Source of the DNA: CAZGMJ01 sp964526785
GTDB taxonomy: Bacteria; Planctomycetota; Phycisphaerae; Sedimentisphaerales; Anaerobacaceae
Length of the DNA stretch: 9,944 nucleotides
Assembly (NCBI GenBank): GCA_964526785.1
Contig: CAZGMJ010000111.1
Span: 1 to 9,944 of the forward strand
Direction: 5' to 3'
Shown here: positions 1 through 7,830 of the stretch, piece after piece
Layout: each line of letters starts with the position of its first letter
Position numbering within the stretch: the stretch's first letter is position 1
Translations under genes and position numbers: made by a program
The notes under the pieces: model-generated
Seen by the model: only the letters and a program-made list of their open reading frames with translations
The model's database searches: none
What the model was told of the DNA's origin: nothing

Positions 1-1
1 G

Positions 2-2560
2 ATAACAACCGAGATCAAATCGCACAACGCCAGCGCAACGCTGAGAATCATTGCAATTGGAGAATCCGGCCCGACAGACGAAATCGTGAATCTGCGATTG
101 CACGTCGATGCGGGTCAGTACAAGTGCTCGCCCGCAAGAATCATCGATGTGCCCGGCACGTACCTATTGAGAGTGGACGGCAATGCCTACCACGGTGGCA
201 GATATGAGGTGGCGATCCATTCGTCTACCGAGCAAGCCGCCTCCACATCCAGCATGCCACCTGACACGCGTATCACCGGAGGCAGTCTCGGCCGGGCGCA
301 GTACGAGGAACAGGAGTTCTTCTGGGCAGCCTCAGACGACGCCGGCGAAGTCGCGTATGCCTATCAGACCGATCAGGATCCCAACAATTGGTCTGAGTGG
401 ACGGAAGATATCTCGGTGATGTTGTCCGGCTACGGGCGTGGCGCACATTGGCTTGGAATCAAGTCGCGGGACACTACACTCATCGAGGATCCCACGCCCC
501 AGTGGGGTTGGTTCATCTATGCTGACACTCTCGCGCAGGAAGAGGAGTATAATGGTGAAATGCGATTCGCCAACGCAGTAGAAGAAGGCGTGGAAATGCG
601 AGGCAACAACAGAGGCGGCGGGGATGATTGGTTTGTCCTGAAGAATTACGAACCGGGAATGCGGGTGCTCGTCGCCTGTTTCGAAAGCGCAGCTGCTGCA
701 AATGTGTCGTTCTTCGACAGGAGCGGAAACCAACTTGACGGTACAAGCACGCATGGCGACCACCGGTATGGCTCCTGCATCGCCGCAGCACCTGCCGGAG
801 AATACTATGTGCGCGTCCAGGAAGACAGATATCATGGTGGAGATTACCACTTCGTAGTCGGCTTTCTGACGCCACCGAAGTGGTGGACATGTGAGATGGC
901 TCCTTACAATCATGACAAGTATCGCGCAAACCACTTGCCCATGAATATTCAAGTCAAAGGAAATAATCGTGCGAGCAGTGACTGGTACGCCTTTTCGGTC
1001 AACGATGTCCCAACAGATGTCAATGTGTGGTGCTTGAACAGCGGGGATGCGAGAATAGGGCTTGTCGGACCCGATGGATCCCAGGTGGGTTATTTCGATC
1101 CGACAACGGGCGAGAACAACAAGCATTCGTGGCGTGTGTACGACCGTGGCACGTACCTTGTCTGTGTCAATGAAGATCGCTATCACGGCGGTGATTATGT
1201 GATGAAATGGTCTATCGAGCGAAAGCAGACCGCTTCGGCCTGTCAAAGGCGGCCGCAAGTCTACTTCACCGGACATCCGATTGATATCGTCGACACGGAT
1301 GAGGCGGAGTTCTTCTGGTACGCGGAGGATGATGCGGCAATCGGCGGCTTCACCTATAGCTTCGATGGTGAGGAGTTCTCGTGCAAATACCCGGACAATC
1401 ACCTCATCATCTCTGAATTGACGCCGGGCGGGCACTGCCTGGCAATATCAGCCGTTGACAATTGTCGGCGAGTCGACAAACGTCCGCAGGTTGGGTGTTT
1501 CCTGTATGCAGACACCGAACGCCCGGAAGCCGAATCCAACGACGGCTTGAGCACCGCTGAGACAATCGCACCGGGACAGTGGGTCAAGGGGAACAACAAG
1601 CAGAACGACGACTGGTACACATTTGAGAACACGCAGAATGGGTGGCGTCACATCATTGTCGTCGTCGAGTCCTCTAAAACGGTCAAGGTGCACCTGCTTG
1701 ATGGTTCATCCTTCGCTCATGCAGGCCTTGAATGCACTGAATTTGCCCGCAGGAGATCATTTGTTGCAGCCGTGAAGCCGGGTAGGTATAACCTGAAGGT
1801 CTCGGAGAACCGTTATCACGGTGGCGAGTATAGAATTGCCTTCGGCTATGTGGACATACCGCGATTCTTCCGAGAAGAATACGAAAGCAATGACGACAGT
1901 GCCGCAGGTGAACTGATACATGTCCACGAGCGAATCAGCGGCAACAATCGCAGCGCTGACGACGACTGGTACAAGCTGGGTATCATGGAAACACCAGTGC
2001 CTCTGAGGTTGTGGTTGCGAGGTGCGTCAGCCCGCGTGCGGGCAAGGCTGTGGACCTCTTCCAACGATCTTATTGGAGAGGTTTTTCTCGATGGCTCCGA
2101 GACCGCGACCGATATCTTCGATGTGACGGCGCCGGGGGTCTATCACGTACAAGTTCTGGGCGACCGTTACCACGGCGGCAATTACAGTCTGTACCTTGAT
2201 CCGGGTACGGAACCCGATTGGGTCCGCTTCCCATGCGATTACTCCACATACAACGATTGGGAGAAACTCGGCAAACCCACCTGCTGGTGTGAAGCCTTCC
2301 AGGCCGATGGAGATGCCGACCGACGAGACTCTGGCTTTCCCGGTCATTACCGCATCTTTCTGGGAGACCTGAACTTGATTGTGGAGAACTGGCAGAAACG
2401 CCTCGGGGATCCCGAACTCAACCCATGTGCCGACATCGATCACAAGGACTCCGGTTTCCCGGCTAAATATCGGGTATTCATCCGGGACCTCAACATCTTG
2501 GTGGAAAACTGGAAAAAGAAAGCCGGCGATCTTCACGGTAATGGACCGAGGCCGGAGTAA
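2..2560 (+). CDS. Secreted modular protein with PPC-like and Ig-like repeats and a dockerin-like C-terminus (5' partial)
   Basis: The frame is open from the first base of the window, so the start codon and any signal peptide lie upstream. The GTG at 86 is internal: the codons before it already encode repeat-like sequence. The visible 852 codons contain five PPC-like beta-sandwich repeats, the first cut by the window edge. Each ends in (R)YHGGxY (188-205, 827-847, 1178-1198, 1811-1831, 2165-2185), and the four complete ones begin with GNN(R/K) followed by DDW(Y/F) or SDWY (602, 959, 1589, 1940). Two Ig/Fn3-like segments, each with EFFW near its start and ending in YADT, sit between PPC pairs. 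A Cys-Trp-Cys segment leads into two dockerin-like calcium loops at the C-terminus. PPC domains usually accompany secreted enzymes or surface proteins, so I infer an extracellular structural or adhesive role. No catalytic domain is visible, but one could lie in the missing N-terminal part. The gene is convergent with the block that follows. Confidence 0.85.
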   Translation: MTTEIKSHNASATLRIIAIGESGPTDEIVNLRLHVDAGQYKCSPARIIDVPGTYLLRVDGNAYHGGRYEVAIHSSTEQAASTSSMPPDTRITGGSLGRAQYEEQEFFWAASDDAGEVAYAYQTDQDPNNWSEWTEDISVMLSGYGRGAHWLGIKSRDTTLIEDPTPQWGWFIYADTLAQEEEYNGEMRFANAVEEGVEMRGNNRGGGDDWFVLKNYEPGMRVLVACFESAAAANVSFFDRSGNQLDGTSTHGDHRYGSCIAAAPAGEYYVRVQEDRYHGGDYHFVVGFLTPPKWWTCEMAPYNHDKYRANHLPMNIQVKGNNRASSDWYAFSVNDVPTDVNVWCLNSGDARIGLVGPDGSQVGYFDPTTGENNKHSWRVYDRGTYLVCVNEDRYHGGDYVMKWSIERKQTASACQRRPQVYFTGHPIDIVDTDEAEFFWYAEDDAAIGGFTYSFDGEEFSCKYPDNHLIISELTPGGHCLAISAVDNCRRVDKRPQVGCFLYADTERPEAESNDGLSTAETIAPGQWVKGNNKQNDDWYTFENTQNGWRHIIVVVESSKTVKVHLLDGSSFAHAGLECTEFARRRSFVAAVKPGRYNLKVSENRYHGGEYRIAFGYVDIPRFFREEYESNDDSAAGELIHVHERISGNNRSADDDWYKLGIMETPVPLRLWLRGASARVRARLWTSSNDLIGEVFLDGSETATDIFDVTAPGVYHVQVLGDRYHGGNYSLYLDPGTEPDWVRFPCDYSTYNDWEKLGKPTCWCEAFQADGDADRRDSGFPGHYRIFLGDLNLIVENWQKRLGDPELNPCADIDHKDSGFPAKYRVFIRDLNILVENWKKKAGDLHGNGPRPE
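206..1198 (+). repeat. Super-repeat unit 1: Ig-like + PPC-like + PPC-like
   Basis: This is the first copy of a three-domain module inside the secreted protein. It starts after the first YHGGRY and holds an Ig-like segment (EFFW at about 314-325, YADT at about 518-529). Two PPC-like domains follow, with GNN motifs at 602 and 959 and RYHGGDY motifs at 827-847 and 1178-1198. The unit is 993 bases (331 codons). The boundaries are chosen at the end of each RYHGG strand and could be phased differently. The copies are recognised by shared protein motifs; the DNA has diverged. Confidence 0.7.
1199..2185 (+). repeat. Super-repeat unit 2: Ig-like + PPC-like + PPC-like
   Basis: This is the second copy of the three-domain module, 987 bases (329 codons), with the same domain order and nearly the same spacing as the first. 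Its Ig-like segment again carries EFFW and ends in YADT, here followed directly by an acidic ExN linker. Its PPC-like domains have GNN motifs at 1589 and 1940, RYHGGEY at 1811-1831 and RYHGGNY at 2165-2185. Its Ig-like segment contains several cysteines that the first copy lacks. Confidence 0.7.
2303..2512 (+). other. Tandem dockerin-like calcium-loop repeats at the protein C-terminus
   Basis: Two similar segments encode an Asp-rich loop, then DSGFP, a Tyr-Arg step, and DLN followed by (L/I)(I/L)VENW. The first (2303-2392) has DGDAD before the insert and GDLN after it. The second (2429-2512) has ADID before the insert and RDLN after it. Dockerin type I repeats are normally D-x-N/D-x-D-G followed closely by DL; here about eight residues (DSGFP plus two or three more) are inserted within the loop. 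A CWC segment just upstream (about 2278-2290) fits the longer C-terminal cassette seen in Phycisphaerae-type planctomycete proteins. Outside cellulosome bacteria such repeats are common but have no proven cohesin partner. I infer calcium-stabilised surface anchoring or assembly. Confidence 0.65.
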
Positions 2561-2589
2561 TCGAACTGCCCACACTACATTCGAAGGCA

Positions 2590-2616
2590 AAGCGGCGGCC
2601 CTCAAGGTCGCCGCTT
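2590..2616 (+). terminator. Hairpin after the secreted-protein gene, probable terminator
   Basis: An 11-base-pair stem starting AAGCGGCG (2590-2600) pairs with 2606-2616 around the five-base loop CTCAA. One pair is G-U and the rest are Watson-Crick. It begins 29 bases after the TAA stop. The sequence that follows (cactatata) is not a U-tract, so it may be a non-canonical terminator or an mRNA 3'-end stabilising stem. The stem would also form in transcripts coming from the opposite strand. Confidence 0.6.
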
Positions 2617-3300
2617 CACTATATACAACGAACGGCACGTCCCTATATATTCGTCTATGTCACTCGCAGTAAGCGGCGGTAAGGATCCAATTCCATGCGT
2701 CACGGGCCTCGCTAATGGACTCTTTTTCAAATAGATAAGGTGAGCCCCGATAATGTGCTTTAGCCAAAGTCGCGTACTGAGGCTTACCCAAGTAATGACA
2801 AACACTTATGACTCATTGGCCCAAAGTCCCCATAACGCGACATTCGACCGATTTGACGGCAATTCGTACGCGCGCACTGGGGCCCGTGGGCTGGTGAGAT
2901 CGATCTAGATTCCCCGCCATTATCTGAACTGCAAGAAGCGCATTGGCTTCTTCCTCATGTGAGCCTTGTACTCGCTTCAGACCACGTCATAAGACAATCA
3001 CAAGCATCACCCTGGGAATTGGTGCGATGGCAGCCATGAGCTATTAGCCCACCGCCTTCAGCAACATACGGTGGCAGAGCCAAGACTGCTTGGGTCGTAT
3101 GCAGTGCATGCATAGATTATGGGGGTAATGGATAGCATGAACACTCGCAGTCTTCTCTTGGACAGTGAAGACAACGATTGTTTATCGACCTACCCTATCA
3201 GCCTGGCCTTCGCCAGATTAGATTCTCGATGCAAACCAAAGAACATGTGGCAATAGGCAATGTCAATCAATGCATTGGGGGACTGCGTTCGCAATGTTCT
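2617..3300. other. Long gene-poor intergenic region
   Basis: About 680 bases lie between the convergent gene ends with no supported gene. The only open frames are short, with no family resemblance and no convincing ribosome site. A hand count gives 84 G+C in the 180 bases of 2641-2820 (47%), lower than sampled coding lines (58% at 661-720, 67% at 4441-4500). It contains a 7-bp hairpin at 2933-2952, a 6-bp hairpin at 3098-3114 and a 10-bp palindrome at 3268-3277. I see no tRNA cloverleaf, IS end or direct-repeat array. It could hold 3' UTRs, a small RNA or decayed sequence. Confidence 0.55.
2933..2952. repeat. Perfect 7-bp inverted repeat (hairpin) in the intergenic region
   Basis: AAGAAGC (2933-2939) and GCTTCTT (2946-2952) form a perfect stem with the six-base loop GCATTG. 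On the minus strand it is followed by TTGCAG, only partly U-rich. It lies about 350 bases beyond the DUF1501 stop. It could terminate the minus-strand transcript or be part of a small RNA, but a stem of this size also occurs by chance. Confidence 0.3.
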
Positions 3301-4536
3301 CTAATAGACTGAGGAATCCAGGATATCAACAGAGTCGTACTGCCGACCCAGCACCGCCGTGCTGTCAAAGCCCAGCCACCGATCCAGGACCGTGGCATAG
3401 AGCCGCCGAAAGTCCGTATCGTGCTTCAGCGCCCCATTATCCAGATCAGTCAAACTCGGCTGCTCCCCAATCAGTCCCCCCTTGACCTTCCCTCCCGCCA
3501 TCAGCACTGGAGCCGCCGCACCATGACCCGTCCCGCGTCTTCCGTTCTCTTTCAGCGTCCGTCCGAACTCCGAGAACGTCATCAGCAGAACTCTATCCAG
3601 CAGCTTGTCCCGCTTCAAATCATCGACAAACGCCGCGACCGATTCAGACAACTGCTCCAGCAGCGCACAATGGTTGCCTCGTTGATTGGCGTGGTTGTCG
3701 AAGCCGCCAATCCCACCGCCGCCGATCTCCACCAGGAATATCCGCAGCCCCACATTTGCCCGTATTAGTTGAGCCACCGTCCGTAAATGCCCCGCCAGTC
3801 GCAGCGAAGGATACTCACTTGCGTTCGTCGACACTTCCGCCACGGTCTTGATGCGCTCGCTGTTCTCCGCAGACCTCCACGTAGAACGCCGCACGAAGTC
3901 CAGAAGCTCGTCGCCGCCGGCAGGGCCCTTTCTCACGCGCGGGCTTTCCTGCTCTCCCCGAATCATCAGTTCTTCAAGCGATTTTATGGCCGGAACCACC
4001 GCATTCTCGGCATTCAATGCGAACGGCCGTCCGATGGGCCCGACGAACACGGCCTGTGCGCCCGCGCCCCTCTCGTCCCACACGCTGTCAACCGCCCGCC
4101 CGAGCCAGCCGGTCTGTCGATTCGAATCGAGCGGGTCCGCCGTGTGCCAGATCTGCATCGCCCGCTCGTGCCCGCGATCATTGTTCGCATACCCCACGCC
4201 GCGCACAATACTCAGATATCCGTCCTTATACAGACGCGACATCGCCCCCATCCGTGGATGAAACCCCACGTGTGAATCGATTCTGTGTACTTCCTTTGCC
4301 GCCATGGCTATCGTCGGCCGGTTCCGGTAGTACTCATCGTCGCCGTACGGGACAACCGTGTTCAAGCCGTCATTGCCGCCTGATAGTTGCACCAGCACCA
4401 GAACCGTATCTCGATCCCCTCTCCCTGTCGCCCCCGCCGCCGAGCGCAGGAACAGCTCCGGCACTCCTCCGCCCAGACAGGCAAGCCCTGCTCCTCCAAT
4501 CCCGGCCTTTAGTAGATCGCGTCGCGTAACACTCAT
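3301..4536 (-). CDS. DUF1501 family protein, Tat-exported
   Basis: The 411-residue product opens with a twin-arginine signal, TRRDLLKAG at residues 4-12, then a Gly/Ala/Leu-rich stretch to about residue 36, predicting export in folded form. The body has DUF1501 landmarks: QLSGGNDGLNT at 50-60, FDNHANQ at 279-285, SEFGRT at 322-327, and a C-terminal YATVLDRWLG at 380-389. DUF1501 is related to the alkaline phosphatase/sulfatase superfamily, so a metal-dependent hydrolase fold is plausible, but no reaction is established. The usual GTDHG near residue 337 reads GTGHG here. The length is normal for the family. The ATG is supported by GAGGAGA at 4544-4550, seven bases upstream. The gene lies 24 bases after the DUF1800 stop, so the two are almost certainly co-transcribed, as this pair usually is. 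Confidence 0.9.
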   Translation of the reverse strand: MSVTRRDLLKAGIGGAGLACLGGGVPELFLRSAAGATGRGDRDTVLVLVQLSGGNDGLNTVVPYGDDEYYRNRPTIAMAAKEVHRIDSHVGFHPRMGAMSRLYKDGYLSIVRGVGYANNDRGHERAMQIWHTADPLDSNRQTGWLGRAVDSVWDERGAGAQAVFVGPIGRPFALNAENAVVPAIKSLEELMIRGEQESPRVRKGPAGGDELLDFVRRSTWRSAENSERIKTVAEVSTNASEYPSLRLAGHLRTVAQLIRANVGLRIFLVEIGGGGIGGFDNHANQRGNHCALLEQLSESVAAFVDDLKRDKLLDRVLLMTFSEFGRTLKENGRRGTGHGAAAPVLMAGGKVKGGLIGEQPSLTDLDNGALKHDTDFRRLYATVLDRWLGFDSTAVLGRQYDSVDILDSSVY

Positions 4537-4560
4537 ACCAGCTTCTCCTCGTTGTGTCTC

Positions 4561-5919
4561 TTAAGCCAACTGAAACTCCGGCAATGTCACTATCATCTGA
4601 GCCAATCGCCCGGTCTTTTCCTTCAAATCTCCGCCGCCGTCGGATGAATCTGCAATCTCAACAGGTTCGTACACTTCATCATCGAGGTTCCCATCCAGAA
4701 ACAGATCAACCAGAAACCGCCTGATCTCTCCCGCCGTCGAACATCCGTGCTTCTTTGCTATTCCCCACGGATTCAACCTCTCTCCATATCGCTTGGCCCC
4801 TCCGAGCAACGCAGAGGCAAGGTTGTCCCGCGCGATCATCATCGCGCTGTCGATCCAGTGACGTCCTCCCTTCCAGCCCTTCACAGTGGGCGGATGGTAA
4901 AGATTCTGCCCCAGCCTGGCTGCGTCCTGTGCGAGCGGCATCGTCGGCACGGTCGCCTCCATCGCCTTTACGATACCAACTGCATACTCGACCGGACATT
5001 TGACCCGCCTGCGATACGCTGCCTCAGAAAAGAACAGATTGGATCGCAGCATAGTCTCCACGAGCCTCAGTATATCGTAGTCTTCGGCAAAGGACTCTGC
5101 TAAGGGCCCGATCAATCTCGTCTCCGGCTCGCCATCTTCGCTGATCAGCCATCGGTACAGCCTCCCAACGACCGTCCTGGCCGTACCGGATTGCTCGAGC
5201 AGAATACGTATGACATCCTCGCCCGTAAATCTGCCCTCCTGCCCGAGCACCTTCTTTGCGCCGTCATCATGCTCGTGTTCGATATAGCGAAGCCGCCCCC
5301 GCAAAACAAACCACCCAGTAAATGCCCTGGCCGCCTCTCGCACGTCATTTTCGGTGAATCCTCCCTCGCCGATCGTGAATATCCCCAACAGAGTCCGAGC
5401 CAGCGTCTCATTCGGGCGGGCCTTGCGATTGACCTGGGCCCCGAGCCAAAGCAGCATCGCCGGGTCGCACCAGATGCCTTCCAGCATCTTCTCGAACGAC
5501 CCCAGCGCCTGCCCTCGCAGCAACTGCATCTGCTTGTGCATCAACCCCGCGTTCTTGACCCTGTCCGCATTCGTCGCAAAATACCCATGCCAGAACAGCG
5601 TCATCTTCTCCAGCAGCGGATTCGGCGTCTCGATCATCCGACGCAGCCACCACGCACGCAGTGCACCCGCAGAATTCGTCGAGCTTTCGTATTTGTCCTG
5701 CACCTTGTTGAACCCGCCGACGTCACCATCCGGCCACAGCAACCCCTCAATCGTCTTCTGCGGACCATCCGACAGCGCGCGTTGTAGCTGGCTCCAACTC
5801 GCCCCAAAACCCGCACGCCGATACAGATGCCCTGCTCGCCCCAAATCCCATGGCCGCACCTCATCCGGCTCATAAACACCCCACGCCCAACTCGGATCAC
5901 TCAGTTTGCCAGCAAACAT
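4561..5919 (-). CDS. DUF1800 family protein
   Basis: The 452-residue protein carries the DUF1800 series of motifs: HLYRRAGFG at 31-39, FWHGYFAT at 109-116, RPNETLARTLLGIFTIG at 168-184, FTENDVREAARAFTGW at 188-203, SNLFFS at 293-298, YHPPTVKGWKGG at 341-352 and a final TLPEFQLA. The biochemical role of the family is unknown; it is nearly always encoded beside DUF1501. No signal peptide or membrane segment is visible at the N-terminus, so it may stay in the cytoplasm, or leave with a Tat-exported partner (inference). The commonly seen NENxARExMELFTLG motif is altered at several positions. The start has only a weak ribosome site (GGATAGG just upstream). It begins 38 bases after the preceding gene ends and stops 24 bases before DUF1501, consistent with one transcript. 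Confidence 0.9.
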   Translation of the reverse strand: MFAGKLSDPSWAWGVYEPDEVRPWDLGRAGHLYRRAGFGASWSQLQRALSDGPQKTIEGLLWPDGDVGGFNKVQDKYESSTNSAGALRAWWLRRMIETPNPLLEKMTLFWHGYFATNADRVKNAGLMHKQMQLLRGQALGSFEKMLEGIWCDPAMLLWLGAQVNRKARPNETLARTLLGIFTIGEGGFTENDVREAARAFTGWFVLRGRLRYIEHEHDDGAKKVLGQEGRFTGEDVIRILLEQSGTARTVVGRLYRWLISEDGEPETRLIGPLAESFAEDYDILRLVETMLRSNLFFSEAAYRRRVKCPVEYAVGIVKAMEATVPTMPLAQDAARLGQNLYHPPTVKGWKGGRHWIDSAMMIARDNLASALLGGAKRYGERLNPWGIAKKHGCSTAGEIRRFLVDLFLDGNLDDEVYEPVEIADSSDGGGDLKEKTGRLAQMIVTLPEFQLA

Positions 5920-5957
5920 AACCTATCCAGCCTCACGCTCGCACCACAAATCGTCTG

Positions 5958-7730
5958 CTATTGCAGGTCCAGCTTCAACTCCAACTGCCCCCGCGTCAAA
6001 CCTCTTTCGGTCCCGATGCTCAGCTTCAATCGCTCCACCAAATCTACCAGTGTAATCATCAAATCGATCCCCGCCTCGGACTGCTCCCGCGTCTTGCCCT
6101 TCTTCACCATATCACCGAGCACCAGCGTCTCGCGATTCATCCTGAGAATCGACGCAACCTGCCCACCGTCGATTTCTACGGCACTGTGGATCCCAGCCAA
6201 CGGCTCGCTACCCCCATTATTTGATTCCAACACGTCTATAAGATCACGCGTCAGCCCATCCGATGAGCTCAGAACCAGATAGTCCCTCGGCATAGCCACC
6301 GAGGGCCGGAAGTTGAATCGCTGGTCCAGCTTCGTTTTGTCTTCAACATCCACACTCGAAAAGTATGCCACAGTAAACGTCGTCTCGCCCTGCACGGGCC
6401 TCTCGATTATCAATCCCGGCATCGCCTGCTGTCCGCGAGTGAAGTTAATCAATCCCACCGCTTTTTGCCACGCCTCTTCGACCACCATCTTGAATCCTTC
6501 CGGATCGCGTAGCTTGAACACCACCGCAAACGCCGGCAGTTTCACCTGCGGCGTCCCGATCTCAGCATCATACTCCTGCTCGGCAACAACCAGCCGAATC
6601 TCCGGCTCAGCCTGCGCCAATACCTCACTCGTCAGATCGCGACCGCTGAAGAATATCCCCATCATGTTCTCGAAAAAGATGAGCCCGCTCGTCCGCTCCG
6701 GAAACAACTCATCCTTCGAGGCATAGAACTCGTACAAATCCCGATACAGACTCATCGCCGCCAAACGCCGCGGGACCTTGAGATTCGCCGGCGCCCCCTG
6801 CCCCTCCGCAACCGGCACCGCAAATGCCATATGCCCCGTCGTCTCCACCACTCCGTCGGTAGACATCTGCAGGATCAGCAACTCATCCTCAATCCCCAGC
6901 CCCAGCGACAGCCAGCTCGACTCGCGCACTGCCTCGACGATCCCAGAAAGCGCCAGCGCCGCCAGCGGATTCGCCCGATCTTGCCCGAGAGCCTTGGCTA
7001 CGTTCGGGAGCCCTTTGAGCACTTCGAGATTCACAAAAACTCTGGCAACTGCTCCACGCCCGGCCGCACGCCTCGCAGCCCGATACGCCCGATTCGACCC
7101 CAGAGACTCCCCCTCGCCTCTACCCCGAAGCTCCAGCACCGCCCGCAGCCCCTCGGGCTTGTTCGACAGAACAAACCGATTGTCGACAATCGCATGAGCC
7201 TCCTTCCCGCCGTCAAAAGTCCACGCCGTAACGCCTTCGTACTCTCTCGATACCACGCGCTCACTTTGACCCGCCTTCTCAGCCTCGGATCTCGCTATGT
7301 TCAGAAGCGTTTCGTGAAACTTAACAAGCATTTCCTTGTCTTCCGACTCCACGATCAGCACCGCAGCCCCGTCGGGCAATATCGCAAACGTGATCCCACC
7401 GCCCGTCAACGTCGCAAGCCCGCTCCTCCAGTCCGTATCCAGCGTCAGCGCCAAAAAGTTGATCACACCCAAAAATTCCCTGAATCTAGGCTGTGATGCC
7501 AGCACCTTGTAGGCAGGCAGGCCCGTAATCGCCGCAGTCGCCCCCTCGCCCGTAAGCATCGCAAGTAGCGCCTTGGACCGCGTGCACTCCACCGCAATGA
7601 CCGCATCCATCGGAATCCACCGGTTCGCCGCCGTCACATCTTTAGCCGCAAATGCCCCCGCACCAAACACAACAACCGACACAAGCATCGCACATATGGT
7701 GCTTTTGAGGATATTCCTGGAACAGACCAT
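5958..7730 (-). CDS. Secreted DUF3352-like protein of unknown function
   Basis: I chose the ATG at 7730 (590 residues) over the longer frame from 7817. GGAGGT lies four bases upstream, and a signal peptide follows at once: a short Arg/Lys-containing start, a hydrophobic core (CAMLVSVVVFGAGAFA) and likely cleavage near residue 28. The extra 29 codons upstream are Trp/Pro-rich with no signal character. After the signal comes RWIPMDAV, a P-x-DA start typical of DUF3352-type extracellular proteins. Two halves look alike: residues about 122-203 and 400-503 each run from a hydrophobic strand through a D/E-x-E helix to a (F/L)VLS(N/S) strand. No catalytic motif, lipobox or C-terminal anchor is visible, and family assignment is by pattern only. 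It precedes DUF1800 by 38 bases, suggesting the secreted protein and the DUF1800/DUF1501 pair work together. Confidence 0.75.
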   Translation of the reverse strand: MVCSRNILKSTICAMLVSVVVFGAGAFAAKDVTAANRWIPMDAVIAVECTRSKALLAMLTGEGATAAITGLPAYKVLASQPRFREFLGVINFLALTLDTDWRSGLATLTGGGITFAILPDGAAVLIVESEDKEMLVKFHETLLNIARSEAEKAGQSERVVSREYEGVTAWTFDGGKEAHAIVDNRFVLSNKPEGLRAVLELRGRGEGESLGSNRAYRAARRAAGRGAVARVFVNLEVLKGLPNVAKALGQDRANPLAALALSGIVEAVRESSWLSLGLGIEDELLILQMSTDGVVETTGHMAFAVPVAEGQGAPANLKVPRRLAAMSLYRDLYEFYASKDELFPERTSGLIFFENMMGIFFSGRDLTSEVLAQAEPEIRLVVAEQEYDAEIGTPQVKLPAFAVVFKLRDPEGFKMVVEEAWQKAVGLINFTRGQQAMPGLIIERPVQGETTFTVAYFSSVDVEDKTKLDQRFNFRPSVAMPRDYLVLSSSDGLTRDLIDVLESNNGGSEPLAGIHSAVEIDGGQVASILRMNRETLVLGDMVKKGKTREQSEAGIDLMITLVDLVERLKLSIGTERGLTRGQLELKLDLQ

Positions 7731-7734
7731 CTGT

Positions 7735-7740
7735 ACCTCC
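7735..7740 (-). promoter_or_regulatory. Strong Shine-Dalgarno site fixing the start of the DUF3352-like gene
   Basis: On the minus strand this reads GGAGGT, four bases before the ATG at 7728-7730. No other in-frame start in the longer frame has a comparable site followed by a signal peptide, so it decides the start. Confidence 0.75.
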
Positions 7741-7830
7741 GAATCTATCGAACCGGGCAAAGACCAAGCGCATACGCGGGCCCATCCTGGCCACTGGACC
7801 ATCAGATTTCGCAGCAACAGACTGCTTCTG

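Noticed and set aside
86..88. GTG as the start of the secreted-protein gene
   Set aside because: The frame stays open to the window start and the upstream codons continue the PPC-like repeat, so the true start is outside.
332..1435. 367-codon open frame on the minus strand opposite the secreted protein
   Set aside because: The plus-strand frame shows clear domain repeats and is open through the whole region; the antisense product resembles no family and has no fitting ribosome site or context.
2602..2805. 67-codon minus-strand frame in the intergenic region
   Set aside because: No recognisable domain, no clear ribosome site, and it runs into the hairpin after the secreted-protein gene.
7731..7817. 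Longer N-terminus for the DUF3352-like protein
   Set aside because: No good ribosome site is seen for it, and it would place 29 Trp/Pro-rich residues before a clear signal peptide that has its own GGAGGT site.
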